DNA of 64,000 nucleotides, taken from Neodontobutis hainanensis. Lineage: Eukaryota; Chordata; Actinopteri; Gobiiformes; Odontobutidae. The DNA is taken from positions 755,001 through 819,000 of the forward strand of contig JALDNG010000106.1 of the NCBI GenBank assembly GCA_024349245.1. The letters are read 5' to 3'. The notes beneath the pieces are model-generated. The model was not told the DNA's origin. It saw only the letters and a program-made list of their open reading frames with translations, and searched no databases. Position numbers and translations under genes: made by a program. Within the stretch, counting starts at the first letter, position 1; the number at the start of each line of letters is the position of its first letter. Below, piece after piece: positions 14,047-25,807 of the stretch.

Positions 14047-14189
14047 TAAACCTATGTTGGGTCGTTCAAATACCTTGGTATTTGCTCTTCTTCTTCTCCA
14101 CATAGCACTGTCTGGACATAGTTTGCTGTAAATTATGATAAAAAAATAAAGCAATGTGTAAAAAAAATGCTCTGGTAAAGTGTCTAGAG

Positions 14190-14260
14190 CAGTGGTGGGC
14201 AAACTAAGGTTCGGGGGCCACATGCGGCCCATTGGGCTGTTTAAGCCCGCCAAGCATTTA
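14190..14260 (+). mobile_element. hAT-like transposon terminus (fragment)
   Basis: CAGTGGTGGGCAAACTAAGG followed by a GGGGGCCACATGCGGCCC stretch matches the 'CAGTGG..GGCAAACT.CGGCCCGCGGGCCACAT..GGCC' terminus of hAT elements known from vertebrates. No matching opposite terminus or 8 bp duplication was found within the next 300 bases, so this is probably one end of a broken copy. Confidence 0.55.
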
Positions 14261-14462
14261 CTAATAATTTATTTTATTTTTTTTTCTTCAATATTCTGCA
14301 ATGATCAGTTGATTCATTTATGACAGGGTCAAAACAGTAACAACCTTTCCTAAAGCTCTACTCTCAGTGAGAGGTTTTACAACAAACTGTAAGAAGTGGA
14401 TCTAAAACTAAGGAAGGCGCAGCTGTGACTTGGTGTTGAATATACAGTGTTTATTGCACATA

Positions 14463-14745
14463 TTGGGGCGCAGTGGCTCATTGGTAGTGTGGTCGTCCTT
14501 CAACCGAAATGTAGGTGGTTCGATTCCCGCTCTCCCCACCATTCATACTGTCATTGTGTCCTTGGGCAAGACACTTAACCTTTACAGTGGTGTTCCTGCT
14601 GTAACATTGGTGAATGGAACCTTAATGTAAGTCGCTTTGAATGACAGTGTCAACTAAAAATGTAAATGTCACACTGGTGATTGGAAGCTTTGTGTAAGTT
14701 GCTTTGGATAAAAGTGTCTTCTAAATAATTGTAAACTGTAAATAT
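14463..14745 (+). mobile_element. tRNA-derived SINE, plus strand, with duplicated tail
   Basis: A head GGGGCGCAGTGGCTCATTGG (box A-like) and GGTTCGATTCCCGC (box B) are followed by the shared body GTCCTTGGGCAAGACACTTA. Two tail copies come next: AAGTCGCTTTGAATGACAG (14628-) and AAGTTGCTTTGGATAAAAG (14695-). The tail matches the abundant teleost 'GTCGCTTTGGATAAAAGCGTC' SINE/LINE end. The second tail suggests a tandem 3' duplication or insertion into an older copy. Confidence 0.8.
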
Positions 14746-17700
14746 TGCCTATAGTTCAAACTTCAAAGAAGAACCTCATCTCTAAACTGTTATGTATGAC
14801 TCATCCAGTTGAGGTCCTTTCGCTTTTGACATGTCTTATGTCAGTATTTTACTTTTAATGCAGAGAAACTTGACTTAAGTAGGTTGTGAAATAACTTTAA
14901 ATTATCATAACAAAGGGTTGAACATGATTAGGGCAGCGGCCATGTTGCATACCTTGTGATACATTTTAGTATTTGTGTTGTGCAACATTTGTATTTGATC
15001 AAAATGTCTGCTCCTGTCTCATTAGACTAACATTAACAACCAGAGAAACAATGAAGTAAATTTACATGATCTCTTTATAAAAGACATTCACAATATAAAT
15101 TTACTGTTAACTTTTTCTGAAAATGTTGGCACTGTCATATTATACTAAACTTGTTAAAAAATCAAGGATATAATCCAAAAATATATAAACAAGTAGTGGT
15201 AAAATTAACATAAATCATCAAACTTTTACAACAAAATTGTCTTTCTGAATCTATTTATGCAAACCTCCAATTAATCAACATTGTCAGGAGAAAAGGTCAA
15301 GTCTACATATTTGTTATTCTTAAAATCACAAATAAGCAAATTTGGTCTTAAAATAAATATCTTTTTGGAGTCATTGTAAATGAGCTGTCATTCAAAGACT
15401 TGTTCAAAGGGAAGTATACATTTTTTGCAAATTAATAACAAACAATAAAAGCCATTGAAATCAATAAATGTGCAATTAAATGCAATTAACAATAAATATC
15501 TTCAAAAAAACTTGTAAGAAAGACATGAAGATTGCCTCATAATTGGGCAGTTGGCTGTTATCGCTGATCTAATTGATTCAGTAACAGCTTCATCGTCACA
15601 GCCGCAGGCAGTGAAGAAATGAAACAGTACACACATTGCATATCTTTTATGGCACTAATTATAGGAATATGCCTTGGGCTAAGCAACTGTCCACATTACA
15701 CAATATGTAATTTATCCCAAACCTTTATGGAGAGCTCTCTGGAAAAGCATGTTATCGGTCTCTATTATCTCAAAGAAAATGATCTTTGAATAGCAACACA
15801 AAGTTTGATTGAAGCTATTATTTGACTGCACGTGCATCCATGGATTGTAGACGTGTGTCGGCAGCTGTGTGGAGTGATTATGGAGCAACATCCAGTGACA
15901 GAAAACCCAACTCGAGGCAAGTGAAGAGATCTGAAAAAAAAAAAAACCAGTGGCTTTCTGAGTAGCGGTGCACTCCTTGAAAGGCTACAATTACCTCGTC
16001 AGCCTCTGCAAGGCAAACGGGAAGAAAATAACTCAGGGCTAATTATTCACTTGTTCAGATACTTCGAAGAGGAAGGGCCCAGAACAAAAAGACAGTGTGA
16101 AAATGAACTCGACAGCTGACACATTTAATATGCAGTGTTGATCCTAAGATGTTAATGTTCTGCCAGTTTTCTGAAAATACTATTGTACTTGGGCCCTCCT
16201 AGAAAGAGAGCTCTTTTATTACAATCAGAGCTAAGGAAAATTTACTGAAAGGCATTTACTACAGTAAGAGTTTTTTGTATCGGAGTAATACTCATTTTAT
16301 TTGGGTCCAAAGCTATGTAAATGTTTATTCTCTTAATTCTAAGGCAGATATAATGAATTAAATGAAGTTTGTTTTCACATATATTCATTTCATTGTTTCA
16401 AAAATATATTAGTTATAAATAGTAGTTAGTTTTTGTTTCTTATTATTTTGGCATTGTACTGTTTCTCCAACTAAAAACAAGGTTCCCTGTTTTAAAATTA
16501 AAAACAAAGAACTCCAATAGGCTCATTTGAAATTGCTTGAAGTGACAAAATAGTGTTATTTTTTTTTTTCTGTTCAACTCCGACAACATTAATTTATTGG
16601 TAATGGTGGCTTTTCTAAAGGCTGTGTAAATCTTCTTTCGGCCCTTCAAAGTCAAACAGTTTCAAAAATATAATAGGTCCAAGATACTTTTATTGAACTC
16701 CCTTGGACATAAAGGTTATCCAGCAAATCTAGCAATTAGCATTTCTCCTTCGAAACAGTGTATAGCTTCACCCTGTGGCTCTACTGATCTTCTTTCTTAT
16801 ACTTTATTTCTATATTTATTTGAATGTATTGTTTCTATCACCATTATTTGAAATGATAGGAACTAATGAGAGCGCTCTGACCTGTGCTTATATAACCATA
16901 AACATTGCTACAACCATAAATCCATGCATTTTGTTGCTCTCTAATGAATCTGTTCACAATATCTATCATGATATGACGGCTATAACTGTGTCATAGATTT
17001 TATGGCCCCTGCTGTCCACTAATAGCGCCGGTGGCAAAGGCAGGCAGCAACGTAGTCTGCCACATTCCTTTTCCATTATTTATCAGACTGCAGCACTTAG
17101 CCGTAGAGGGGACGGACTTACACATAGACACTGCTTTTGGGGACAGCTATGGACACGCATGATCACACACTGGAACAGAGACACGTGTCAACATAACACG
17201 TATTCTAACCAATTTGCACATGTCCAAAACCGAGCTCAGATTCTGCCTTGTCATTGTTTATCTCCCTGACACCATTGATTTAATTGAGTTGGATGGGTCC
17301 CTCTAATCCCCAAGGTTATTGAAATTTAAGGGGAAAAAAAAGTGTATAGGAATGGGCAAGAATCTTAAACAGACCAGAAATTCTCCCAGAATCCATCAAC
17401 ATCAGATGTCTGTAAAACAGTGCTGAGGTAGATGTATTGACCCGTCCACTAGTCGGCATGATTTTATCTCACTCACAAAGACAAAATGATAAAGAGTCCG
17501 GTTCTGTTGCATCACACCGTATGCTCTAGTGCTAAAGAATTAACTCACCTTTAGTGTGTAATTGCAACATCAGGAGGTCACACACTGCTTAGACTGGTTA
17601 ATCCAGTCATCAGGTGAGTCCAACATATTGTCACCATAGCATTCTTTATGGCTCTTCATTTGAGAGATTCATCCACAAATTATTCATGTCCCCCTTCCAA

Positions 17701-20700
17701 ATAACACTGGTTTGCACATTTATAGAGACACTGTACATTAAACATATTTGAAGAAAGCATAGTCCAAATGTGAAAACCTCATGAAACCCTGATGCTGCAT
17801 GATTTGTTGTGGAGGTGGCAAAACTGTGATTATTACATTAAGATTGCTTGTTTCACATCCAGTAAGGTTCAAGCTAAATTTACAGAACATTATAAAAATA
17901 AGTTGACATTGACAGCCCTTTAACACAAGTTCCAAGCCCAGAGCTATGTGGAGGAGTAAAATAAAAGCCGAGTTGGATTTAGTTACACAGAGGTCAAGAG
18001 AAGCAGGCTTTAAAAAGGCCTGTCTAGCAGAAAGGCGCTATCTCACACCATTTAGCCTCTATGATGGATGGGCCATTTTATACACCATTAATCCATCCAT
18101 TTGTCAATTACTGATGGAAATTTGGGGGGATCCTAGACGGAGGAGGGTTTTTTCAGGAAGTGTCAAGTCTGGAATGCCACCTTGCATCATTTCTGACAAT
18201 AATTATATGAGTGTTTTAAAGGGGAAGGTAGACACAAAGACACATTTAATGAATTTGGTAAATCATGGTAGATTGCTATGCACCTAAAAGTCAATATTTT
18301 TTTTTCTGTTTTCATTAGAAACAATAATCACAAACCTGATAGAAAACACAGTTGAAAACCCCAAAGGACAAAAAGGTTATATTGTTTGCAAGGAGCTTTT
18401 GTGACAGTTGAGATGATGTTTTCTCCTCTAATTCCCGAGCGATTGGCGGATGTCTCTTAAACAGCTGGGGTTCCTGACACACACCGGCTCACAGGCCTGA
18501 TGAGCTGCTCTCTATTTGCTCTGCTCATTCTGCTGAGCACGGGGGCCATCCAGATTAGAGCCCACGGCCCATTAGGCAGCCACAGAGGTGGGCAACCTCA
18601 AACCAGCAATACCAGAGTGTTTGAGAGCACATATGTGTGTCTGCAGGAAAAATGAACGACACTGCAAACAGGTAATTCTCTTCTGTTTAAGGCTCAGTGG
18701 TATAAAGAAGGGGAGAAAATGTATGTGAATTAACTGCACTGTATTTTTGGATGAATATTGATCAATAAAATGTATATATAACATAAAAACATGCAATTTC
18801 TTTTGATTTCATCAGTGCCAAGTGACAGTAGGGGGGAGTGATGGGTGTCATAAAGACTGTGACTTTTTTCAATGACACAAAAACACGAAGTTGTGGGAAA
18901 TGGAATATCACATTTGCTCACAACAAAGATACATAATGACACAAGAAGGCAGCATAGAGTCATATATTGATACCTCTGTAACACATCAATGTATTTTATT
19001 AGCAATTTTAGGGGATTTAGGAAGTTTTCTCAACCTAAATGGTGTTTTAGGATCTTTTAGAATCATTAAATTCTGTTAAACTATTAATATTTATAATCAA
19101 CATAAATTAAGTGAATCTTCTCCTGGTAAAATGGTTCTTTGATATATTTTAAATATGTATCTTTCTCTATGGTTGTTACTTTAAAAATCTCTTTCAGACA
19201 GCTACTTCAAATTGAACTTTTAATATGAAGTAAGTGCACAGCTATGCCCAAAGAACGCGTCTGCAAAAAAGGGTTTCTTCCATAATAACAAATTCACTGT
19301 GTCCTATTAATAGGAGCTGACTTCAGTTGAGAAAGGCAGTGTGTGTTGTGTTTGGATGTTGTGATTTCCTTGGTCGAGAGCGTGCTGTGCTACTGGCACA
19401 GTGTTTACACTGGACAACAATGTTCTTTGAATTTGTGACTGAGATAAACTCTGCTGCTAAACATTTTTATTTCTCTTCATTCATTTTGTACCACCTTTTG
19501 TTATCCAGGGTTACAAAAGGGGCTGACTTATGGAAGGGCTTTACCAGGAAACCACAGAGATTATGCTGAGACTAGGTTCACACAGCCCTCAGAAATTCAA
19601 AATACGTTTTTTTTTTCTCCAGATGCAAAAAGAATTATGTTCTCTCAATATTTTTCTGATGAACTGAAGTAATGAATAATTTCTAGAATAATTGTGCTAA
19701 CTTTATAACCCTGACCTTCTTGCGTAATGCAGTGACACTGTAAATGTACTTCAGCGCACACATATCTAGAGTTGAGACCTTTAGGACAACCATGTCATGT
19801 CCTTGATTATTTACAGCCCCAGACCCAGAGAGAGCTTGTGTTTCTATTCACCCGTGTCTGTGCTTGCGGGATTATTTTGAGGCCACACATTTCTTCACTA
19901 ACATAATGAAAATCAAAAGCTGGGCTTGATTTTGAAAAACAAATAGGAAGACAAGCAGACTGTAAATTGCTGCTGGCAATTCTGAAGCACTGTAATCATG
20001 AGTTGTTTTTGTGCAATTGTTTTCCCTGTGTCACTGCTTTGTGCTTCGCTATTTAAAATATTCAATGTCATCCTCACCTCAGGCAGAAAAAAGAAGATTT
20101 ATATAGATAAAGGAATGTTCCTTCGGGGCCAATATGATAATGAAGAATTGGGAAATGAGTTTACTGTTGCACTACAAATCCTTGGGGTCTGAAGATTTTA
20201 TAAGGGATGAGACAGAACATTGCTCTACCTTGAGAAAAAAATTCAATCAGAGCAAGTGCTATCTTTAAATGATACAAATTTATGCACCGCATCCAATGAT
20301 GAGAGTGATTTACTGTTGGACTGGAATGAGTAATTAACGCAGGTACAAGTTTCAAATGAACTCAAGTGGGATATATTTTACAGCAATGTACCACTGTATT
20401 TCTGCAAACAGCAATACTCTTTCAGCTGCTTTCACAGATGTTCACAGAAAGACAATGTGTCATAATCATTGTCTTATTGAGGATTTATTACATTTGGTTC
20501 ATAAGTTGTCCTTTAAATGTTATATGGTGATACAGTTGTGCGAGCTGTTGTGTCAACACACAGTGCATATATACTGCCCTTCAAATCCCACAGACAAACA
20601 TGTTTGTGTAGCTTCTTAGTTGAGCTTCTTTAATGAACACTACTCACATGGTTAAGATCACGCCATGTAAACAGAAAACATGTAAACATGAGTTTATACA

Positions 20701-20829
20701 TGATGCAGTATATCACAAGGATACCACAAATACTGAATTAATTAAATAATAACTAATTACAAGATAGGATATCATATCAATTTAATGAATTTAAAGAAAC
20801 TAATGAAAAAGAGAACCTAGACTGTGGCT
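14746..20829. other. Intergenic, no gene recognised
   Basis: AT-rich, largely unique-looking sequence. A 113-codon open frame at 17946-18287 has no recognised domain and is probably chance. The stretch 15.5-16.1 kb is of mixed, complex composition. No RNA genes are seen. Confidence 0.5.
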
Positions 20830-21120
20830 GTAACAACAATGAAGACTCAAAAGGGCTAGACAGACAGAAGGGAGACAGGTTATTCGTAGAGTTAACAGTG
20901 AGAAGGATGTAAGGATCAGGAGGGAAGGTCAAGCTGGAAGGGGTTTGGTAATCAGGCAGTCAGCACAGAGAAGCAATTGGACTGGGCAGGCACAAGACAG
21001 GAGAACAGGAGAAGGGTCAGAATCCATGAGCCGGCTGTAAATGGGCAGACAAGCCTGATCAAGAGCACAGAGACGACAAGACAGGAACAGCACAGCGGGT
21101 CTCCAATGAGTTAGAGGTGT
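20830..21120. repeat. Possible interspersed repeat, purine-rich GACAGG-type
   Basis: A run of GGCAGGCACAAGACAGGAGA-like, purine-biased sequence, full of ACAGG and GGCAG words, with AGGTCAAGC and GGCAGACAAGCC. It resembles internal parts of fish transposon-associated repeats, but the family cannot be named and no ends are visible. Confidence 0.35.
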
Positions 21121-21259
21121 GTCCCTGAGCTGGTGGATTGTTGCTAGTAGTGTTATAGTGCAGCCTTTACTTGGTTGTGTTGTGAATACTGGATGTAGAA
21201 AAGTAGAGACTGTAATTCAAGGCCACACTTATTTTGCAATAATTCTCAAAAATGTGACA

Positions 21260-21695
21260 GAATAGAGTCAGAATGTGCCTTACTGGCCAAATTTGTTGTC
21301 ACACTGGTGCTGACAACAAGCAACAACAACTAAATCTATACACAAATATAAAATAATAAACTGTGTTAAAGGCTGTAGGGTGTGGGTAAGCTAAAGAGTA
21401 CAGTTATTGTATAAGTCTGCCTATGTGTGTTGAAATATGTATGTCTGAAAGTTTAGAAGAATTTAGCATGTGTTCAGAAGAGTAATTGCAGTGGGAATGC
21501 TGTTTTTGTGCCTGTTGGGTTTGGTTTAAATGGTCCTGAACCGCCTGGCCGAAGGCAGCAGTCCACAGTCCATGTCGAGGGTGAGTGGATGGTTTGATGA
21601 TGCCTGCTCTCTTTTGGTTCTGGAAGTGTAGAGCTCCTGCAGGGCAAGGGCAGTGGGGCTCCCACTATCAGTAGGGGGGCTCCTAGGATCAAAAC
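21260..21695 (+). repeat. LINE-like 3' region (abundant teleost repeat)
   Basis: It begins with GTCAGAATGTGCCTTACTGG and CCAAATTTGTTGTCACAC, and later has TGCTGTTTTTGTGCCTGTTG, CTGAACCGCCTGGCCGAAGG, CAGCAGTCCACAG and TGGAAGTGTAGAGCTCCTGC. This order matches a dispersed fish repeat I associate with LINE 3' ends ('..CTTTATTGGCCAAGT..', 'GTTCTTGTGCCTG', 'GCCAGAGGGCAGCAG', 'GGAGGTGTACAG'). The family name is uncertain, and no reverse-transcriptase frame remains. Confidence 0.5.
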
Positions 21696-21934
21696 ATACT
21701 GTTGTAAGTGCATCCAACATCGCTTATTTTATTTTATTTATTTTTCAATCATTGATAAATCTTTTTTTCACTGGGGCACTAGTAAAAACAGACCATGAGT
21801 TTGTCATAAAATTGGATTATTCTCTTCAATTTTAAGACCTATTCTTACCTCTTTCACACCCTGCGGTCATGCTTATACGTTGGTGTTGATTAATATCGTC
21901 TTGACTACAACACTAACTAGACTAGTGAGAGAAT

Positions 21935-22125
21935 ACATTTTGGAGTGAGGCGAAAAGGCAGGCATTAGGAGCAGGTGTGTCTGGCAGGTGACAGTTATTA
22001 CTGGAAAGGCTGCAGAGGATGAGATGAGCAAGGGACGCCAAAATAATTGTAGTGTAGAGTGTGGACATGAGGGACCAGTAAGTGAGAGACGGGAGCTGGA
22101 GAGGAACCACAACACGCAGATGTGG
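21935..22125. repeat. Possible interspersed repeat
   Basis: A purine-rich block with GGAGCAGGTGTGTCTGGCAG, GGACGCCAAAATAATTG, GACGGGAGCTGGAGAGGAAC and similar words. It looks like a dispersed fish repeat with the same flavour as 20830-21120, but neither the ends nor the family can be set. Confidence 0.35.
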
Positions 22126-24734
22126 TGACAGATGTGTTGTCCAACGCCCAAAGTTTTCATTTGCCCACTTATAGAAGCATAAAATTACACTCAGACAGTA
22201 TCAGATGCAGAAAAATACAGATTTAGGGCCAACTTTTCTTAAGGCCTAAGTTTTGGAGTGACTCTATGTATAAAGCCATTCAGTAAAAGCTGGCACTTCA
22301 TTGTGAGCAGGACATTAGCGAACCCATTAGCGACATAAAGTCTCATTGTTTCAGTCAGTTGTGCTGATGCGCGCTCGTTCCAGCTCCGTGCTTGTGATGA
22401 GTACAGATGGACAGAGCTTGTTCTCACTGGACAGGAAATATCATAGCTCATGGTTAGAACCCCTATACGCTACAGTTACACCTCATTGACCACCATTACA
22501 CCAAAGGAAAGCAAATCATTGCAGGGGGATGACAGTGTAAGACCTCGCCAATCATTATTGCACTTCACTACATTTCCCTTTATCAAAAGCCACTTTCATT
22601 TTAAAAACACAGGCAGAATGGGCCATTTTACATCAGTGATATTATAACAGCAGTAGCCCACTATAAGCATAAAGCAGTTGCTGAAATTGATTTTTTTAAT
22701 ATGTATATTTTATTTTATTTTATTTTACTGACGTTTTATTTTTTAAATAATAAAAAACAAACAAAAAAATTGATAAACAGACAGTCTAGCACAGTCCAAG
22801 GGAATGAAAGAAAATAATGAAAAATAAAAAAGTGTACAAAACTGCACCCCTTAGCACTGAGGCTATATCCAATCCAACAAAGCGGAGGTATGGGGGTCTC
22901 ACCTCCAGGAGCTGTCCCCTCCTGGACTGGAAAGTGGAAGTCAGCCACTCCATTGAGAACAGTTCCAGGACTGACCAAAGTTTGTTTTATACTGTATCTT
23001 AGACTTGAGTGTATTTAGATATTCTCTGTTTGAGTGGTTTGTGGCATAAATTTAATAATACAAAATGTTCAAAGCTCACTGTCAGCTCGTTTTCCTCAAG
23101 CCGGGGCAAAGCGACTTGGGGCCAACCAATCGGAATTGCAACAGACATTGCTAGGTGTCAGGATACAAAGACGTAAACAAACCGACATGGCGCGCAAAAA
23201 CATTATCTTAAAAAGCACGCTCTTAGTGCTGTCTTCTGTTTTAAACACGTAATGTTGTCTTAATAATTAAAAATTATTGAAGAACAGAGGCGAACAAACT
23301 CTCGGCAGTCCTGCACACCATCTTGACTGTTTTGAAGTGAGTGTGACGCAAGGCAAAGCTCCAGCGGGATTTGAATATGATTGGTCTGTGTGGAACATAT
23401 CTGAAGAACTGACTGGCTTACGGAGATTTGCCAGACTAAGATCCTGTTTATAGAATATACAGAGAGCTCACGTTGGGCTGTGCCAGGCTAAGCAAGAATA
23501 ACACCATGGTTGTGGAATAGAAATAGGAAATATTGTCCCTTCTATAAACAAAACATTTGATCTTGCCCCAAAGTAAAGCAAACATAAATTTTGCAATTGC
23601 ATCCAATTCTAACCTGGTTTTCTATTAACTAAGTACAAATTGGGTTTCCTAAATTCTAAATATTAAAGTGTTTCCTTTTAATGACTAAATTAGGATATCC
23701 ACTTAAGTGCTGCAGTCTAAATTTCCACTCTATTTTTCTCTGTGACACCAAAACATTTATCCATCTTTTTATAGCTTCCAATACATCTGCACTGTGACAT
23801 TAATAGCTTGATCCATTTCTGAAGTGTGCAGTCCCCCTCTGGCTACAATAGACACAAACAGGCCACTGTGGTCAATATATTGTACTCTACAGGCGTGCTT
23901 GCACATATGCCACACACAAAGTCTGTCGTCCATTGGCAGCGTCCTGGCATTGTTTGGTGATTGGCTGACAACAAAGTGGTGGTGATGGATTGTGGACATT
24001 GATGTATTTACTCTGTGTGTGCTGACAGAAAATTGTTCCTATATGTCCTGATTGACTTGATCTCGTCACAGCAGCCAGTTTTGCTTTGTTTAACCCGGTC
24101 ATGTTGGGGAGGGTTTGCTTGCTCACTCGATGAGATGTCCATGAAGATGAGCCGAAGACCTTTCCTAATCTTGGATGACATTGGTGGCTTGGCAAGCATT
24201 GTTGCTACATTACCTTAGGCTGATTCTAGATACTGAACATTATATCATGAGCTTTAAATAGAATGGATAAGTAAGTTATGGTGGGTACTGAACTTAAAAT
24301 GTCTGCTTGACTGCATTGGGAGTCATTTGATTTTTAGACTTAACAAGCTTTTGTCTGGGAACATTTTGGTTTTAAGGACTCCCAGCTGTAAAAACAAACG
24401 TCAACCACATTGGAGTAACTCACCACGTCGACATATTGTCCTTCCACTTGTTCACTTATTCACTCACTGAGGAGCAGCTGAAGGAAGTTTGAGAACACCC
24501 TTGTTATTAATGACACAGATGTCTGTTCTGTGAACTGCAGCAGGTTGGGATCATCATTGAGTATAGTCTTGAAGTATTATTATGCTCAAATATGTTTTTC
24601 AGTCTAATATCTGTGTAGTTGGCACCCTTATGCTTCAGTAATGCTGCAGTTATATTTATAAAAGTAGGTCTATTTAAATATTATATTTGGTCAAACATAA
24701 GTGTTTCAGCGTTTTAATTAATAAATTAAACAAA
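22126..24734. other. Intergenic; low-complexity patch, no gene recognised
   Basis: A TATTTTATTTTATTTTA low-complexity patch lies at about 22700-22745. Around 23.08-23.40 kb the sequence is GC-richer and may be part of an unrecognised mobile element. Open frames on both strands are short and unlike known proteins. Confidence 0.45.
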
Positions 24735-24935
24735 GTTTTCAGACAGGGTCTCAGGTGGTAGAGTGGTTGTCGTTACCAGAAGGTTGGCAGTTCTAGCCTC
24801 GCTCCCCCAGTTTATTCTGTTGTTGTGTCCTTGGGCAAGACACTTAACCAACCTTGCCTCCAGTGTCTGTAATGGTGTGTGGATGTGTGTGAGAATGTAG
24901 GACAACAGATGGAAATTAGCCTAAGGCTACAATCC
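24735..24935 (+). mobile_element. tRNA-derived SINE, plus strand
   Basis: CTCAGGTGGTAGAGTGGTTG (box A-like) and GGTTGGCAGTTCTAGCCTCG (decayed box B) are followed by the shared body TGTCCTTGGGCAAGACACTT. A tail near CAAATAAATAAAATG follows. Same family as the copies at 11500 (- strand) and 14463 (+ strand). It is the nearest SINE upstream of the epha6 promoter, about 400 bases away. Confidence 0.72.
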
Positions 24936-25269
24936 GGTGTCTCATTCAAATAAATAAAATGAATTATTCAGGTCATCTTCTTATTTAGTTCAAAACAAAG
25001 TTAAGCAAAATGTGCAGCGGGTCCAAGTATTTACATTTAAAAAAGAGCATTTTACTTAAAAATAAACATGGTATTATAGGCAACGTTAATCCAGCCATCA
25101 AGCTACAGAAGAAATATTATATGTGGAAAACGCATACCTAACTGTAATTTCTCTCATAAGTGTGCACATTTGTACACTCTCATATGGTAGCCTATACTAC
25201 ATTGGGCAGCATTATCAGGTCTCAATCATATCACATGGTAACGTGTCAAACGTGTCTAATTCCCATCCT
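24936..25269. other. Immediate upstream flank of epha6
   Basis: AT-rich DNA between the last SINE and the CpG-rich promoter zone. No specific site is recognised with confidence. Confidence 0.5.
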
Positions 25270-25520
25270 TGAGTGAGCCCTGCACTTGAACCAATAGATA
25301 AGGCTCTCTCTTACCCGCACGCACGGCGCACGCACAACGCACACACGTGAACACGCCGTTGCCTTGTGTGCTAACCCCCTCTAGTGCCGAGCGTCCCTCT
25401 CACACACCAGACGCGCTTCAGTTTCCCGCCGAAGCAGCTGCGCGATCTGCTCCTCTGCTCCTCCGCATCACTCCGCGCAGTCACCGTTCACCGTTCGGCA
25501 GCTCATCGAGCCGGACGCAC
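25270..25520 (+). promoter_or_regulatory. epha6: Probable epha6 core promoter / CpG-rich first-exon region
   Basis: Just upstream of exon 1 the base composition shifts from AT-rich intergenic DNA to a GC- and CpG-richer stretch (about 25318-25520, with many CG dinucleotides in GCACGGCGCACGC-like runs). A forward CCAAT box lies at 25291-25295 and a CACGTG E-box at 25344-25349. No convincing TATA box is seen. This fits a TATA-less, CpG-associated vertebrate promoter with initiation somewhere near 25.35-25.45 kb. The position is inferred from composition and from its place before the first coding exon; no start site can be read directly. Confidence 0.55.
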
Positions 25521-25578
25521 GGACAAGTGGACGACTGAAGTCAATCACCACTTTACGGAGACCTTCAGGACTTTGTTC

Positions 25579-25635
25579 ATGCACTGTATCTACGACAGAA
25601 GTCCTCAAGAAGCCTTCAAAGTTATTATGAGCTAA
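25579..25635 (+). other. Upstream ORF 1 in epha6 leader (18 codons)
   Basis: It is the first ATG found downstream of the CpG-rich promoter zone, in weak context (T at -3, C at +4). It reads MHCIYDRSPQEAFKVIMS and stops at TAA. No peptide family is recognised; any role would be in tuning ribosome access to the epha6 start. Confidence 0.4.
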
Positions 25636-25678
25636 GTGTTACTGACAGAGCATTTGTGATTTCGCTCCAGGTAAAAGG

Positions 25679-25738
25679 ATGGAGCCGCTCGTGTACCGCC
25701 ACCCGGCCACACTTCTCTCCAAACGGAACCCAGTTTAA
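25679..25738 (+). other. Upstream ORF 2 in epha6 leader (19 codons, strong start context)
   Basis: Its ATG has A at -3 and G at +4, a better initiation context than the main epha6 start (G at -3, A at +4). It encodes MEPLVYRHPATLLSKRNPV and then stops at TAA, 80 bases before the main ATG. It lies inside the possible UTR intron 25671-25816, so splicing would remove it. Function is inferred, not shown. Confidence 0.45.
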
Positions 25739-25807
25739 AACACAGGACGCTGCTTGTGGAGAAATCCGTGCGGTTTTTCTCTCCCCTACTGGAATAAAAC
25801 ACCCTAA

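Noticed and set aside
11500..14745. tRNA-like box A and box B sequences as possible tRNA genes
   Set aside because: They lack a foldable acceptor stem and anticodon arm and are fused to SINE bodies, so they are tRNA-derived repeats rather than tRNA genes.
17946..18287. 113-codon open frame on the + strand
   Set aside because: No recognised domain, no splice or promoter context, and a length expected by chance in a window this large.
22736..22978. 80-codon - strand frame with a proline-rich, secreted-looking sequence
   Set aside because: No homology recognised, no splice sites that extend it, and it begins in low-complexity DNA; most likely chance or part of an unnamed repeat.
25347..25538. 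Open frame from a GTG in the promoter zone as an upstream coding exon
   Set aside because: It has no ATG and no Eph-like sequence; the reading is an effect of GC-rich DNA with few stops.
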